Assembly (NCBI GenBank): GCA_003024985.2
Contig: PXIH01S0002839.1
Reading direction: 5' to 3' (one strand)
DNA length: 14,109 nt
DNA from: Euperipatoides rowelli
Taxonomy: Eukaryota; Onychophora; Udeonychophora; Euonychophora; Peripatopsidae
Below are positions 1 to 8,211 of this stretch, piece after piece; the first letter of the stretch is position 1; each line of letters begins with the position of its first letter. A program made the translations under genes and the position numbers. The notes under the pieces were generated by a model that did not search any database, was not told the DNA's origin, and worked only from the letters and a program-made list of their open reading frames with translations.

Positions 1-1260
1 AAAAAAAAAAATTTTTTTACTAGCGGTGCCATTTTAATAAAATGTGCCGGTGGGGTCTTTTTAAGCTGGCCAACACTGATTCTATATAAATTTGATTAAT
101 AATGCTTGTACAAAATGACATTGTATATTAAAAAATGAATACTCCTGTGTTCATTAATGAATAAATTTATTTAAATAATATGTTCTGCTATCTCACCTAA
201 ATATTAGTTAAGCTTATAGAAAATCAGAATAATCAATATTTGTTTTCCCATTAATTTTTACAGCCCAGGATCCCAAATTAAATTTAATAGTCTTTTCAAA
301 GAAAATTTATACATTATGGATGGTAGTGCTGTTAATTCTTTTGTTCCCTTTATTAATTACTTGCAGTCTATTAATTTAAGTTTATGTTTCACTGCCTTTT
401 TTTTATCCGAAAAAAATCTATTATTAAAGTGGTGACAACACAGTAACTGACCTGAATTCTAGATTTATACTTGATCATTAAATAAATAAATATATTGATT
501 TATATTAAATCCATAAGATTTTCCTGTAAAATGTTGCAGATATTGAATACACTAAATATACTGTAAGGTACCAATGAATTTGATTGATTATTCAGCTAAA
601 TATTTAATACTATTNTTTTTTTTTTTTTTAAGGGAATTTCCCCAAACTATTATATTTTATTAAAATTAATTTCAAACAAATACAAAATATAATAAAGATT
701 AAAATTTAAAAAATGATGATTACAGAATAAATGCATGACATTTTACGAATTACTAAACCAATAATGTATAGTAAGTTTTATAATGAATTAAAAAAATTGT
801 ACAGTAATTTAAAATGTGGTGGATTAGTCTATACATGGAGCTCCATGAGTCTAGTATAGAGGAGGCGCTGCAAATATTTTTTTTAAATTGAAATTTTAAC
901 GCTAGGTTGTGCACTATGGCCCATAATTGTCCACTTGCTGAAGGTAACTGTCTGTGATATTGCATTTAAATTATGAAATGATTTCTTAGATAAGTTTATG
1001 CTGATTAAAGTAATTTTTTAATATAATGACATTCATTACCCGTCCCATTAGCTGGAGTGATTTGTAACAGTGCAAAATATTTTGTATCATATTGTTGCAT
1101 CCATGTGTATTTTACTATTTTTTGTATTCCGTATTATCTTATCCTGAATCTGCAGTGTTCACTAACTTCACTGTAGTTTGATTATCCAGCTGTGAGTAAT
1201 AGCCGAAAACTCTTAAATGTAAGTGTAATAAAATTGCATTTGTGAACGGTATAAGAACAA
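1..1260. other. A+T-rich noncoding stretch
   Basis: No gene is supported here. The stretch opens with an A/T homopolymer and is dominated by short A/T runs. An open frame at about 220-433 on the plus strand follows a plausible splice acceptor (TTTTTACAG ending near 263), but it has no recognisable motif, and open frames of that length are expected by chance in this composition. An unresolved base lies at 615 inside a poly-T run. A 14-bp palindrome at 834-847 is listed separately. Confidence 0.6.
834..847. repeat. Perfect 14-bp palindrome
   Basis: CATGGAGCTCCATG reads identically on both strands and contains a central GAGCTC. It stands out against the surrounding A+T-rich DNA. It could be a dimeric protein site or a chance palindrome; no second copy is seen. 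Confidence 0.6.
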
Positions 1261-1275
1261 AAGATCGTCTGCAGG

Positions 1276-1290
1276 ATGTCTATTAATAAC
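1276..1290 (+). other. Possible first coding microexon with strong splice donor
   Basis: An ATG with A at -3 opens a five-codon frame (MSINN) that ends exactly at a consensus donor, GTAAGT at 1291-1296. Reading through the donor gives only hydrophobic A+T-rich sequence up to 1464, as expected of an intron. The exon would end in phase 0, the phase at which the exon-like block at 8095 begins, but that agreement has a one in three chance of being accidental. No promoter is recognisable upstream. This is a hypothesis from splice-site context only. Confidence 0.15.
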
Positions 1291-1448
1291 GTAAGTTTAT
1301 TTTTTATACACATAATTTTATTTTTATACTGTACGAGTGTACGGTATATGAAACTGTTTAAATTAAATAACGTTATGATTGACCCTCTTGGAGGTTTTGG
1401 CATTTTGCAAAATGCCTTAATTTTATTAGTCTTGTATTTGAAATGTTT

Positions 1449-1503
1449 CAATTTGAAATGTTAAAATCTAAATCTAATATTTGTCATGTCCTTGTTCTTT
1501 ATC
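1449..1503 (+). repeat. Direct repeat copy 1 (about 55 bp)
   Basis: The segment begins CAATTTGAAATGTT and ends TTCTTTATC. It recurs in the same orientation at 1979-2029 with small indels and scattered substitutions. The pair is 530 bp apart, so it could be an old segmental duplication or two copies of a short dispersed repeat. Confidence 0.5.
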
Positions 1504-1680
1504 CGGTTGTAGTTTCAGTTTTTCAGTCCTGTCAAAACAGGGTGAAAATATGATGGACTATGAACCTTTCAGCTGGTGGTGTGACTAATTTATTGTACAA
1601 GACAAAAAGTGGAGAGTTTTTTAATTTGTCTGAAGAGGATTGGAAAACTAAAAGTATTGACAATTATTTTTTATGACCCT

Positions 1681-1740
1681 GAGGAGGGGGGGGGGGAGAG
1701 AGATCAGAAGAGAAAAAAAAATGATAATGGAAAGAAGGAA
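1681..1740 (+). repeat. Purine-rich tract with an 11-G run
   Basis: Almost only purines occur on the plus strand: GAGGA, then 11 consecutive G, GAGAGAGA, a run of nine A, and GGAAAGAAGGAA. Such tracts are low-complexity DNA that can adopt unusual structures and are error-prone in sequencing. The frame that runs through it is not a credible gene. Confidence 0.7.
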
Positions 1741-1978
1741 ATTGCTATCCAAAAAAATATATATACCAACAAAAGAAGAACGGTTTTGCTGGTATTATAA
1801 AATATAGTGTTTGCTTCGGTAATAACTATTCTAGACCTGGAAGTGTAAAACTGTAGGCCTATATGAAAGTTCCCGAAATTTTTAATGAAATAATTATGTA
1901 CCGTATCGCATATTTTAGCATCGTACATTACTTCCCATTTACCCGCCTGGTTATTATAAGTAATTGCCTGAACCTAAT

Positions 1979-2029
1979 CAATTTGAAATGTTTATTTTCT
2001 AACATTTATCATGCCCATGCTCTTTATCA
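1979..2029 (+). repeat. Direct repeat copy 2 (about 51 bp)
   Basis: Second copy of the segment at 1449-1503. It shares CAATTTGAAATGTT, a TAACATTT/TAATATTT core, TCATG and the closing CTTTATC. It lies directly before the hairpin at 2039-2075. Confidence 0.5.
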
Positions 2030-2038
2030 CTCTATTTC

Positions 2039-2075
2039 TTTTCTAGATACCTAATCAGATTATGTATCTAGAAAA
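2039..2075. repeat. Perfect 12-bp inverted repeat (hairpin)
   Basis: TTTTCTAGATAC at 2039-2050 is the exact reverse complement of GTATCTAGAAAA at 2064-2075, with a 13-base spacer. It could form a hairpin as DNA or RNA. There is no T-run or gene end that would make it a terminator, and no duplicated target flank is visible. Confidence 0.7.
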
Positions 2076-2089
2076 TGAAAATTAAACAA

Positions 2090-3290
2090 ATACAGAAGCA
2101 TCGTTTGTGGGTCAAATTATTTTACAATTTAAGTTTAAACAAGATGAAAAAAAAACATACCTAAGCTTAGCTGTACTGGTATATAAAGATTTATTATTTC
2201 TCACTTTATCCTCCTACACTCCTTTTTTTAATCTGTACAAATACAATTAACCAAATTATTAATATTACATTTACAATAACCCAATTCCAATATCCAGTTA
2301 TTCATAGCTTTACAAAAGGAAACAAACTGGTAGGCTATCTTTGAAATATTAAAAATTTTAAAGTTAGGCCTAAATTATAATACGGTATAATAAAAAAAAT
2401 AGTTTGCAACACTTTAATGTCAATGAATTGCCAGATTTCACAATTTTTAGGCTGGGCAAAGGTACAACACCATGTAGCTTACCTTGGGCCACTTTATATA
2501 TATATAATTATCACGTGGATTGTAAAAAAATAAAATTGAATATTGTTGCTATAACAAACAAAGAATGAACTGAAATTTTCATTCAAATATTCCAAATAAT
2601 ACAATTTTTATAGCAGTTTCAGAGGTCTTCCCTATTGATGAGACAGCTTTTGAAACTCACTCTTCAAGTATAACTTATTTAAATAAAAAATATATAATAT
2701 ACATAGAAAATCTTTACAGGCACATTACCAAACTAACTAATGGCTTTTATTATTTGTCATACCATGTTAGATTATCTAAACTAAAATATTGACTCCTTAT
2801 CAAAAGTTAAATCAATTAGATCTAATCTTTATGTTTAAAAAATTGTTATTAAAGAATAATAATAATGACTGNTTTAGGCCTACATTTAATAGCAGAAGCA
2901 ATTAAAAAATGCATAAATATTCTGTAAAGGCTAATTATAAAAAAACGAATCGTAGATTTCATTTATTGAGAATAGATGCGTTACTGGAATTCTTTGCCTG
3001 ATTTTATTTTTGAAAATTTAAGTTTAAGATACTTTAAAATTGAGTTTTAAAAATATGTTCATCAAGATATTGACTTAGCCTATGTGTTTTAATATTTGTA
3101 ACCCTTGATTTCTACATAGTATAATTTGCCTTGTTTTGATTTTGTGTTGTTTGTGCTTCATAATATGCAATAAGATGTAGGTCTTATCTAATTTTTTATT
3201 AATTGGTTATGAATGAATAAATAAACATATCGGAGACATGGAATATCAATATGAATGGACTCTAGTAAATTAATAGGCAATGCTGCAATC
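2090..3290. other. A+T-rich noncoding stretch
   Basis: No gene is supported. It contains a short TATATATATA run (about 2496-2506) beside a CACGTG (2512-2517), two TAGGCCTA palindromes (2365-2372 and 2875-2882) and an N at 2872. On the minus strand CCAAG/GTAAGC near 2480-2490 has a good splice-donor context, but no coding frame leads into it. Confidence 0.55.
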
Positions 3291-3560
3291 TCCATAATCT
3301 AAAATGGCTTCTATGCTGAAAAAGGCCCTTGGTTGAATGAGTTGGCAATTTTACTGCAAGATGTGCTATAGTGCCTACAATAAGATAGTCTTGCTCTTCC
3401 TTTGTAGGATTTCCAAACTGGATTCAATGTAATTCATGTTAATGAAAAAGGCGTGCCCTCAGCAAATGTCACATCAAATAGGCCTTATAATAAAACCAGA
3501 TTGGTTGTTTTTTTGTAATCCCTGCAGATAAGTTTGCTCGGCAGACACTAGCAACACTAG

Positions 3561-3600
3561 TTATACAAATATGTCGGACAACAACAGACTATAGCCCAGC
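3561..3600 (+). repeat. Dispersed 40-bp repeat, copy 1
   Basis: TTATACAAATATG followed by CGGACAACAAC and then ATAGCCCAGC. A second same-orientation copy lies at 8316-8355 with only a few substitutions. The flanks are unrelated, which suggests a short piece of an interspersed element. The second copy has ATATGGCGGA where this one has ATATGTCGGA. Confidence 0.6.
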
Positions 3601-3697
3601 GAGGTTGCAAACACAATGACGAGTCTAGTGAGTGCCCTCCTCAAACTTTCAGTCATAAATGAAATTTATTTCGTTAATTTCAATGCAGTTCTATTTA

Positions 3698-3770
3698 AAA
3701 AGGACCCTTAACCTTAGCCCTACCCTGACCCGAAATATTAAAAAGAACCTTAACCACATCCTGGCCCAAT
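3698..3770 (+). repeat. Short imperfect tandem duplication, C-rich
   Basis: AAAAAGGACCCTTAACC near 3698 is echoed about 40 bp later as AAAAAGAACCTTAACC, each followed by C-rich sequence (CCCTACCCTGACCC, CATCCTGGCCC). It superficially recalls telomeric CCCTAA but has no regular six-base period. It is probably a local duplication. Confidence 0.35.
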
Positions 3771-3868
3771 GGGTAAATTTTTTTTTTTAGTATGAAGCAT
3801 TCACAAATACCAGCTTTAGTACAAGTTCTTAATATTTGTATAATTATGTGAAGGGCACTCAATGGGTG

Positions 3869-4079
3869 CTAATACACAACATTATAGGCACTATAATGGT
3901 GCACAACCACATTGGGAATGAATTGTTTAGAGATTTCCGTAATACCACATTTCCCTACAAATGGTTTTGGTGGAAGGTCCAGCGTCTTGGCAGCATGATC
4001 ACCGGAAATACCTCCTCTTGGTTTTTTCCTGTTAGGGTATAGCAATTGATAAAGTCTATTCAACACCAGTGTTTGATGT
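3869..4079 (-). pseudogene. Coding-like minus-strand block, not recognised
   Basis: An open minus-strand frame of about 69 codons (4078 down to 3869, no convincing ATG) reads with a balanced residue mix, for example RGGISGDHAAKTLDLPPKP and SKQFIPNVVVHHYSAYN. It sits in the most G+C-rich part of the inverted-repeat-bounded segment. A plus-strand frame over the same bases (3836-4042) is also open, so the coding strand is uncertain. No catalytic motif or known family is visible. If real, it is more likely a transposon-derived relic than a host exon. Confidence 0.15.
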
Positions 4080-4733
4080 CATGACATTGAACATATGGAT
4101 AACATGCTAGCACAGTTGTCTCCGAAAAGATATTTGAAAAAAAAAAAACTTCTAATGACCATTGAAATATCAACTCGATGTGTTCCAGGCTCTCATTAAC
4201 AGTACTCATTCAACCAAGGACTTTTAACTGCATAGAAGCCCTTTTGGATTCTGATGATTACCCAGCATTCATGTATTAAAAATATAAGCTCACTTAGGAA
4301 AAACATGCTGTAGCCTATAATAAATAGGAAATCAAATGACACACTTCAACACTAATCTTTTTCTAATAAGTAGGCTAAGATATATCATTTTAGATTGTAC
4401 AAAAAAAACAATTTGGGTTACATACACAAAACTGTCTCATTAAAGTATATTAATTAGCCTATATGTAAATTTAATTCCAGGACCATGTAACATTTTTTAA
4501 ATTTTCAATTGTACTAAGATTGAAAAGAGACAAAAATATATAGGGCATACATAAAAGACCTTCAAACATTAATAACAATTTACAGTAACTGTATATCACA
4601 GAAGTTACAGACGGGTGTCATTTAAAAGAGGTAACATTCAAAAAATTTCATAGATGGCGTTCCTAGTCATGTGCCTGTCACAAGCGGTGCTGTCTGGTAA
4701 ATTGAATTTGACTACCATTCCTGGTAATATACC

Positions 4734-5102
4734 TTGGTAATATACAAGTTACAAGTGGCGCCACCTGGTGGAATACAAGTCTTGCATGATTACTCAGTGG
4801 TCATGAATCCTCAAGACAAGGCAAAGTGTGTTGAGTGGTTAATTAACACAAAATTGACTGACATTCCTAGGAATGTACATGTTGCAAGTGGTGCCCCCTG
4901 GTGCTTTATACACGTCTTGAATAATCGGTCATTAGTCATGAATCCTCAAGAGAAGGCACAGTGTGTTGTGTGGTTAATTGAAATAAAATTGAATACCATT
5001 CCTTGTAATGTACAGAACATGTTACAAGTGGTGCTACCTGGTGGCATCATCACTCAGGAGTCCTTAATCCTAAATAGAAGGCACAGTGTGTTGAGTGGTT
5101 AA
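4734..5102 (+). pseudogene. Repeat-encoded DUF4817-like peptide fragments
   Basis: Translated in one plus frame, successive units give MNPQDKAKCVEWLINTK and MNPQEKAQCVVWLIEIK, and a third is recognisable but frame-disturbed. This resembles the start of the DUF4817-type helix-turn-helix region found at the N-terminus of many invertebrate transposon-like proteins (pattern xxPQEKAQCVxWLIETKS). The usual continuation (a QRKFR-like helix) is absent, because each unit turns into unrelated repeat sequence after about 17 residues. The frame of about 122 codons is therefore a fossil peptide repeated by DNA duplication, not a working gene. The family assignment is from memory of the pattern, not a search. 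Confidence 0.35.
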
Positions 5103-5286
5103 TTAAAACAAAATTTACTACCATTCCTAGTCTGGTATGTTACAAGTGGTGCCACCTCTTGACATAAATACAAGTCTTGCATGATCACTCGGGGAGTCAT
5201 GAATCCCCGAGAGTGGTTAATTAAAACAAAATTGACTGCCCTTCATGGTAATGATTGTATATGTTGCAAATAGTGCCACCTGATGG
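4758..5286 (-). promoter_or_regulatory. Array of CTCF-like motifs, all on the minus strand
   Basis: Each of the five array units holds a match to the bilaterian CTCF core CCASYAGRKGGCRS on the minus strand. Scored by hand: 4758-4771 matches 14/14 (CCACCAGGTGGCGC), 4891-4904 13/14, 5031-5044 13/14, 5149-5162 11/14 and 5273-5286 13/14. All share one orientation, as expected of tandem copies. Known: CTCF binds this core and orientation matters for loop anchoring. Inferred: the array could be a multi-site insulator or boundary. A chance resemblance of a transposon sequence remains possible, since no binding data exist here. Confidence 0.4.
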
Positions 5287-5402
5287 CATAAACACAAACT
5301 GTTTTGTATAGTCAGTCAGTAGTCATGAATCCTCATTCTGAGAAGACATCGAGTATTGAGTGGTTAATTGAAATAAAGTTGACTAACTAAGTTATGCATA
5401 AG

Positions 5403-5556
5403 TTCAGAATTTGATATAATAGACCAACGCCGTCAAGGCATACTATATCATGTCTGGTATGAAAGGCTTATGGCCATGGGAAGTCTTGAGCATATTATGG
5501 ATGGCCTACAGTGTCTGATGAAACTGGTGAACGAGTGCAAGAGTCAGTATACCAGA
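5403..5556 (+). pseudogene. Coding-like block (possible exon), not recognised
   Basis: The block lies just downstream of the tandem array. The frame is open from 5383 and becomes clearly protein-like from about 5403: EFDIIDQRRQGILYHVWYER, then LMAMGSLEHIMDGLQ and LVNECKSQYT. It is predicted to be helical and amphipathic. G+C is clearly higher than the flanks, and the two other plus frames and the minus frames carry stops. AG dinucleotides at 5401-5402 or 5406-5407 could be acceptors, but the pyrimidine tract is poor. No good donor follows: the frame runs into a ten-A run and then A+T-rich filler to 5712. It is either an exon with a cryptic donor or a decayed fragment. ATG 5470 is probably internal. 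Confidence 0.3.
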
Positions 5557-6033
5557 AAAAAAAAATTCTACTCTAATTCGGCAAATATCATAATTGTAAA
5601 TTGTATAGTAAATTTCCTGTGTTCAATCAAAATTGTAAAATATCTTTCATGTGTGCACCCTGTATATTTTAAAAAATATTATATTAAGTCAATTTACTTA
5701 ATTTATCACTGAAAAAAGGCCAAAGCCAATTCATAGAGTATTGAAATAGTATATAATAAAAACAAATGAGTAAAGTATAATTTTTAAAAGTTGACTGAAC
5801 TATTTCCTTACCCTTCCCCCCTCCCCTAATGTACCTCTTCTCTTTCTCCATCTTGCCCTAGAATCATATCTGATGCTGAAAGATTTTCCCCATCATTAAG
5901 AACTAACAGTATTGAGCTTACTTTACATAAAAAAAAACTATCAAAAATGACTAACCATTCAAAAACTTTATTGAAAATACAAGGTGTACATTAAACATTT
6001 ATAACAATTTAACTGTACGACTTTATTGATCGG

Positions 6034-6064
6034 GGGCCTGTATGCAAAATTTTGTTAGAGGCCC
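6034..6064. repeat. Small hairpin, 6-bp arms
   Basis: GGGCCT at 6034-6039 pairs with AGGCCC at 6059-6064. A nested palindrome CAAAATTTTG lies in the 19-base spacer. It is G+C-rich relative to its surroundings; function unknown. Confidence 0.4.
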
Positions 6065-6747
6065 TCTAAGCTTCAAACAAAATTTGAAATTGTCCATTAA
6101 TTAAATTACTAAGCTAACCTCAATTATTTTAACATTATTGTAGACGGTTCAAAGTTCATCATTGTATATGATATTTCAAAAAAATTAACTTATGTTATCA
6201 AAATTATGTTCTATTTTATTTTCTATAGGCCTACAGATTATAATTATAATAGTTTTTTATCAATACTCAGTGGCAGATAGGTCTATTTTAACATTTTACC
6301 CAGAATCCTATATATTATTTATGGGTCAATCATCAGCGAATTGTTCATTTTAAATGACTAAAAATGGTGAGTAGTGAGAAAAAAGCCGATTGTTCACGCT
6401 GCCATTTTCAAAAATATACATATAAATTACAGGCCTTGACACTAAGTTTTTAGACTGATGGTGAAATCCTGCAATCAGTTAAAGCGTACTGGCGGCATAT
6501 GCAATATTCCAGCAGCAAACAGAAAAATATAAAAACTTTAATAACCTGTACATTGTCAAAATTATAGTTAAACTAAGAATAATGTAATCTGTTTTTTAAT
6601 TTTATTTCTGAAGTTGTATAAGCAAAGGTCATACTGAGAATGAATCGAACCACTAGAATTTTGTAAACTGTTAGTGGCCGATTAAAAATGAATCGACAGA
6701 AATTCGGACAGCAGCAGCTAAAGTTTTTTTATTATTATTTTTTTAAT

Positions 6748-6769
6748 TGATGGCAAAAATATGCCATCA
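6748..6769. repeat. Small hairpin, 8-bp perfect arms
   Basis: TGATGGCA at 6748-6755 and TGCCATCA at 6762-6769 are perfect reverse complements with a 6-base spacer. A second short inverted repeat (CAGTTG/CAACTG) overlaps its right end and extends to about 6784. Confidence 0.45.
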
Positions 6770-7077
6770 GTTGATAACAACTGACAATCATTTAATGCAT
6801 TTTGCTTGGCATATGTCCTGTTGCTGACACTAGTGTAGAACACTGAATTAGCCTACTGGAACAAAAAAAACTCACATAATGTTATAAATATTAAAATTCA
6901 AAGTGAAAATTTAAAAAAAATTGTCACTAGTTCATTAATACTCACTGTGAACAAATCCCTTTGGAGAGAGAGAGCTTTTGAGAGTTAGTTCATTAAAAAG
7001 AACAATAGAACCCATCACTAGTGTATAGGCGATATATAGCATGTACTCTACAGTTCATTAAAATAACTAGCAAAAGA

Positions 7078-7128
7078 AGCAGCCTAGCTCCAATTACTCC
7101 AGGCAGTGTGGAGTAATTGGAGCTTGCT
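7078..7128. repeat. Strong hairpin: 16-bp perfect stem plus 4-bp extension
   Basis: Bases 7086-7101 (AGCTCCAATTACTCCA) are the exact reverse complement of 7109-7124, with a 7-base loop (GGCAGTG). Beyond a four-base bulge (7082-7085) the stem resumes with AGCA/TGCT at 7078-7081 and 7125-7128. About 20 paired positions is exceptional for random DNA. Candidates are a small structured RNA, a foldback element or a cruciform site. The stem is a little short for a standard animal microRNA precursor, and no promoter or T-run terminator is visible. Confidence 0.7.
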
Positions 7129-7258
7129 ATACATCAGTTGGCCAGCAAACTATAGAGCTCCTTTTATCCTATGTTTTCACAATTCATCCCCAGTGTAGAG
7201 AAGAATGTAGGGAGTCCAATATAACATCAGTCGGATATGCTTTAGCAGGGCTTACAAG

Positions 7259-7419
7259 TAGGGATGTACCGATTAATCGGCACGGTAGGTAATTGGCCTA
7301 ATCGGCTCTTTGGCGATTAATCGGTAATTGGCCAATTTGCCTTTTTGTGTAACCGGGATATACTAATTAATCAGTAGATATTCGGTTTTTTGGCCGATTT
7401 GCTTATCGGTGCAATCCTA
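7259..7419. mobile_element. Non-autonomous hAT MITE, Ac-like (161 bp)
   Basis: The left end TAGGGATGTACCGAT and the right end (reverse-complemented TAGGATTGCACCGAT) form terminal inverted repeats matching at 11 of 15 positions. The flanks are CTTACAAG (7251-7258) and CTTTCAAG (7420-7427), an 8-bp target duplication with one mismatch. The TAGGGATG terminus and an nTnnnnAn target pattern are those known for Ac-type hAT elements. The interior repeats TAATCGG and GTAATTGGCC motifs and has no coding capacity. A hAT transposase supplied elsewhere would have moved it; the divergence indicates an old insertion. Confidence 0.8.
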
Positions 7420-7429
7420 CTTTCAAGTA

Positions 7430-8060
7430 GCCTAAATCAAACATTTGGCTAGGCCGAATGGTTGAGAGGCAATCGTAGCAAACCTTACAATACAGATATT
7501 TCTACTCTTTTATTATATACAGTACATAATAAACTATTAATGGGATATTTAACTATCAATCAGTTGTACATCTACAAAAATAAAATACCAATTAGGTTTG
7601 TCTTGCATATGTTCATTGAGAATTCAAAATAATAAATAAGGTAGCCTATTGTTTTAATTTAAAACAGTATATATTTTTATTTATTTATTTTTTGTTCTCT
7701 TACATTAAATTAGCATTAATATTTTTACTTGACTAATTTACTGTACAGTATATTAATATATATTATTTAGAGGCAGTTTATTGGCTCCTTTTTCTGTTCC
7801 CCCCTCCTCACCCAACAACTCCTTTCTCTTGGAATATGAGTTATTGTCTAGTCTCCAGGAAGTTACAGTAATAAATATCAAATTTTCTAGAACTTTGTCA
7901 ACTTTGTGACCTCTTTCTTCTCTTAGTTTATTTTATTGTCTAAGTAAACAAATAGTATGATTCATTAGCATGTTTTTTTTTTTATAAATTTTAATAGCAT
8001 TGCATTAGGAAAGTTTTATGTTATAATTAAAGTCAGTGTTTGTTCGTCTGGACATTGATA
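7430..8060. other. Noncoding stretch
   Basis: No gene is supported. GGCCGAATGGTTGAGAGGC at about 7453-7471 resembles a tRNA A-box, but no B-box follows. A short TTTA-type microsatellite lies at 7676-7692. CCCCCCTCCTC near 7800 is a pyrimidine cluster. Confidence 0.55.
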
Positions 8061-8094
8061 TGGAAATAAAATACTTTTTTTTTTTTTACTCCAG

Positions 8095-8211
8095 TCTGGA
8101 ACGACTAAACCATTTGATCTAAATGGTACTAAGAAGTTTGAATGGGTTACTGACATGATGGGGATTGACAAGTACTGTGCATTAAATGTGGTTCCTAGGG
8201 GAAATGGGTAG
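8095..8211 (+). CDS. Exon-like coding segment, not recognised
   Basis: A classic acceptor, 13 T followed by ACTCCAG, ends at 8094. The next 117 bases are open in one plus frame: SGTTKPFDLNGTKKFEWVTD, MMGIDKYCALNVV, PRGNG, then TAG at 8209-8211. The two other plus frames stop early. G+C is about 43% against roughly 30% around it, and the residue mix (W, C, D, K, G) is protein-like. It may be a terminal exon ending at the TAG, or an internal exon with a weak GT donor at 8208. A minus-strand frame is also open here, which lowers confidence. I recognise no family. Confidence 0.35.
   Translation, partial: SGTTKPFDLNGTKKFEWVTDMMGIDKYCALNVVPRGNG

Larger units (their letters stand above)
3296..4250. 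mobile_element. Segment bounded by 46-bp imperfect inverted repeats
   Basis: Bases 3296-3341 and 4205-4250 are reverse complements at roughly 80% or better. They share GGCTTCTATGC and an exact CCTTGGTTGAATGAG block. Similarity becomes patchy outward (an AATGCTG element on each side) and I could not define a target-site duplication, so the true ends are unknown. The 863-bp interior is slightly more G+C-rich around 3880-4060. This may be a degenerate DNA transposon or two oppositely oriented copies of one dispersed repeat. Confidence 0.4.
4670..5380 (+). repeat. Degenerate tandem array, about 118-140 bp period
   Basis: The anchor TTACAAGTGGTGCCACCTGGTGG and its variants begins at 4749, 4882, 5022, 5140 and 5264. 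A second anchor, GAGTGGTTAATT, follows in each unit (near 4833, 4969, 5093, 5211 and 5358), and GTCATGAATCCTC lies between them. Periods are 133, 140, 118 and 124 bp because of internal deletions. A partial, more diverged unit precedes at about 4670-4735. The array is an expansion of one transposon-like segment. An open frame at 4734-5102 is a by-product of this repetition. Confidence 0.85.
5560..7077. other. A+T-rich noncoding stretch with small inverted repeats
   Basis: No gene is supported. Pyrimidine-rich DNA lies at 5808-5860 and a TAGGCCTA at 6226-6233. Small inverted repeats are present at 6034-6064 and 6748-6769. CACTAGTGTA occurs twice in near-identical form (about 6827 and 7015). 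A GAGAGAGAG run lies near 6964. Confidence 0.55.

Noticed and set aside
2634-2657. Hammerhead-ribozyme-like TGATGAG...GAAAC
   Set aside because: The core needs CTGATGA but reads TTGATGA, stem II cannot pair well and no cleavage-site stem is visible.
3720-3760. Telomere-like CCCTTAACC...CCCTACCCTGACCC
   Set aside because: No regular TTAGGG/CCCTAA period, so it is not an interstitial telomere.
6640-6656. B-box-like GTGGTTCGATTCA on the minus strand
   Set aside because: No A-box lies upstream on that strand, so a tRNA-derived SINE is not supported.
7453-7471. tRNA/SINE A-box-like GGCCGAATGGTTGAGAGGC
   Set aside because: No B-box (GGTTCGAnnCC) follows at the expected distance and no cloverleaf can be drawn.
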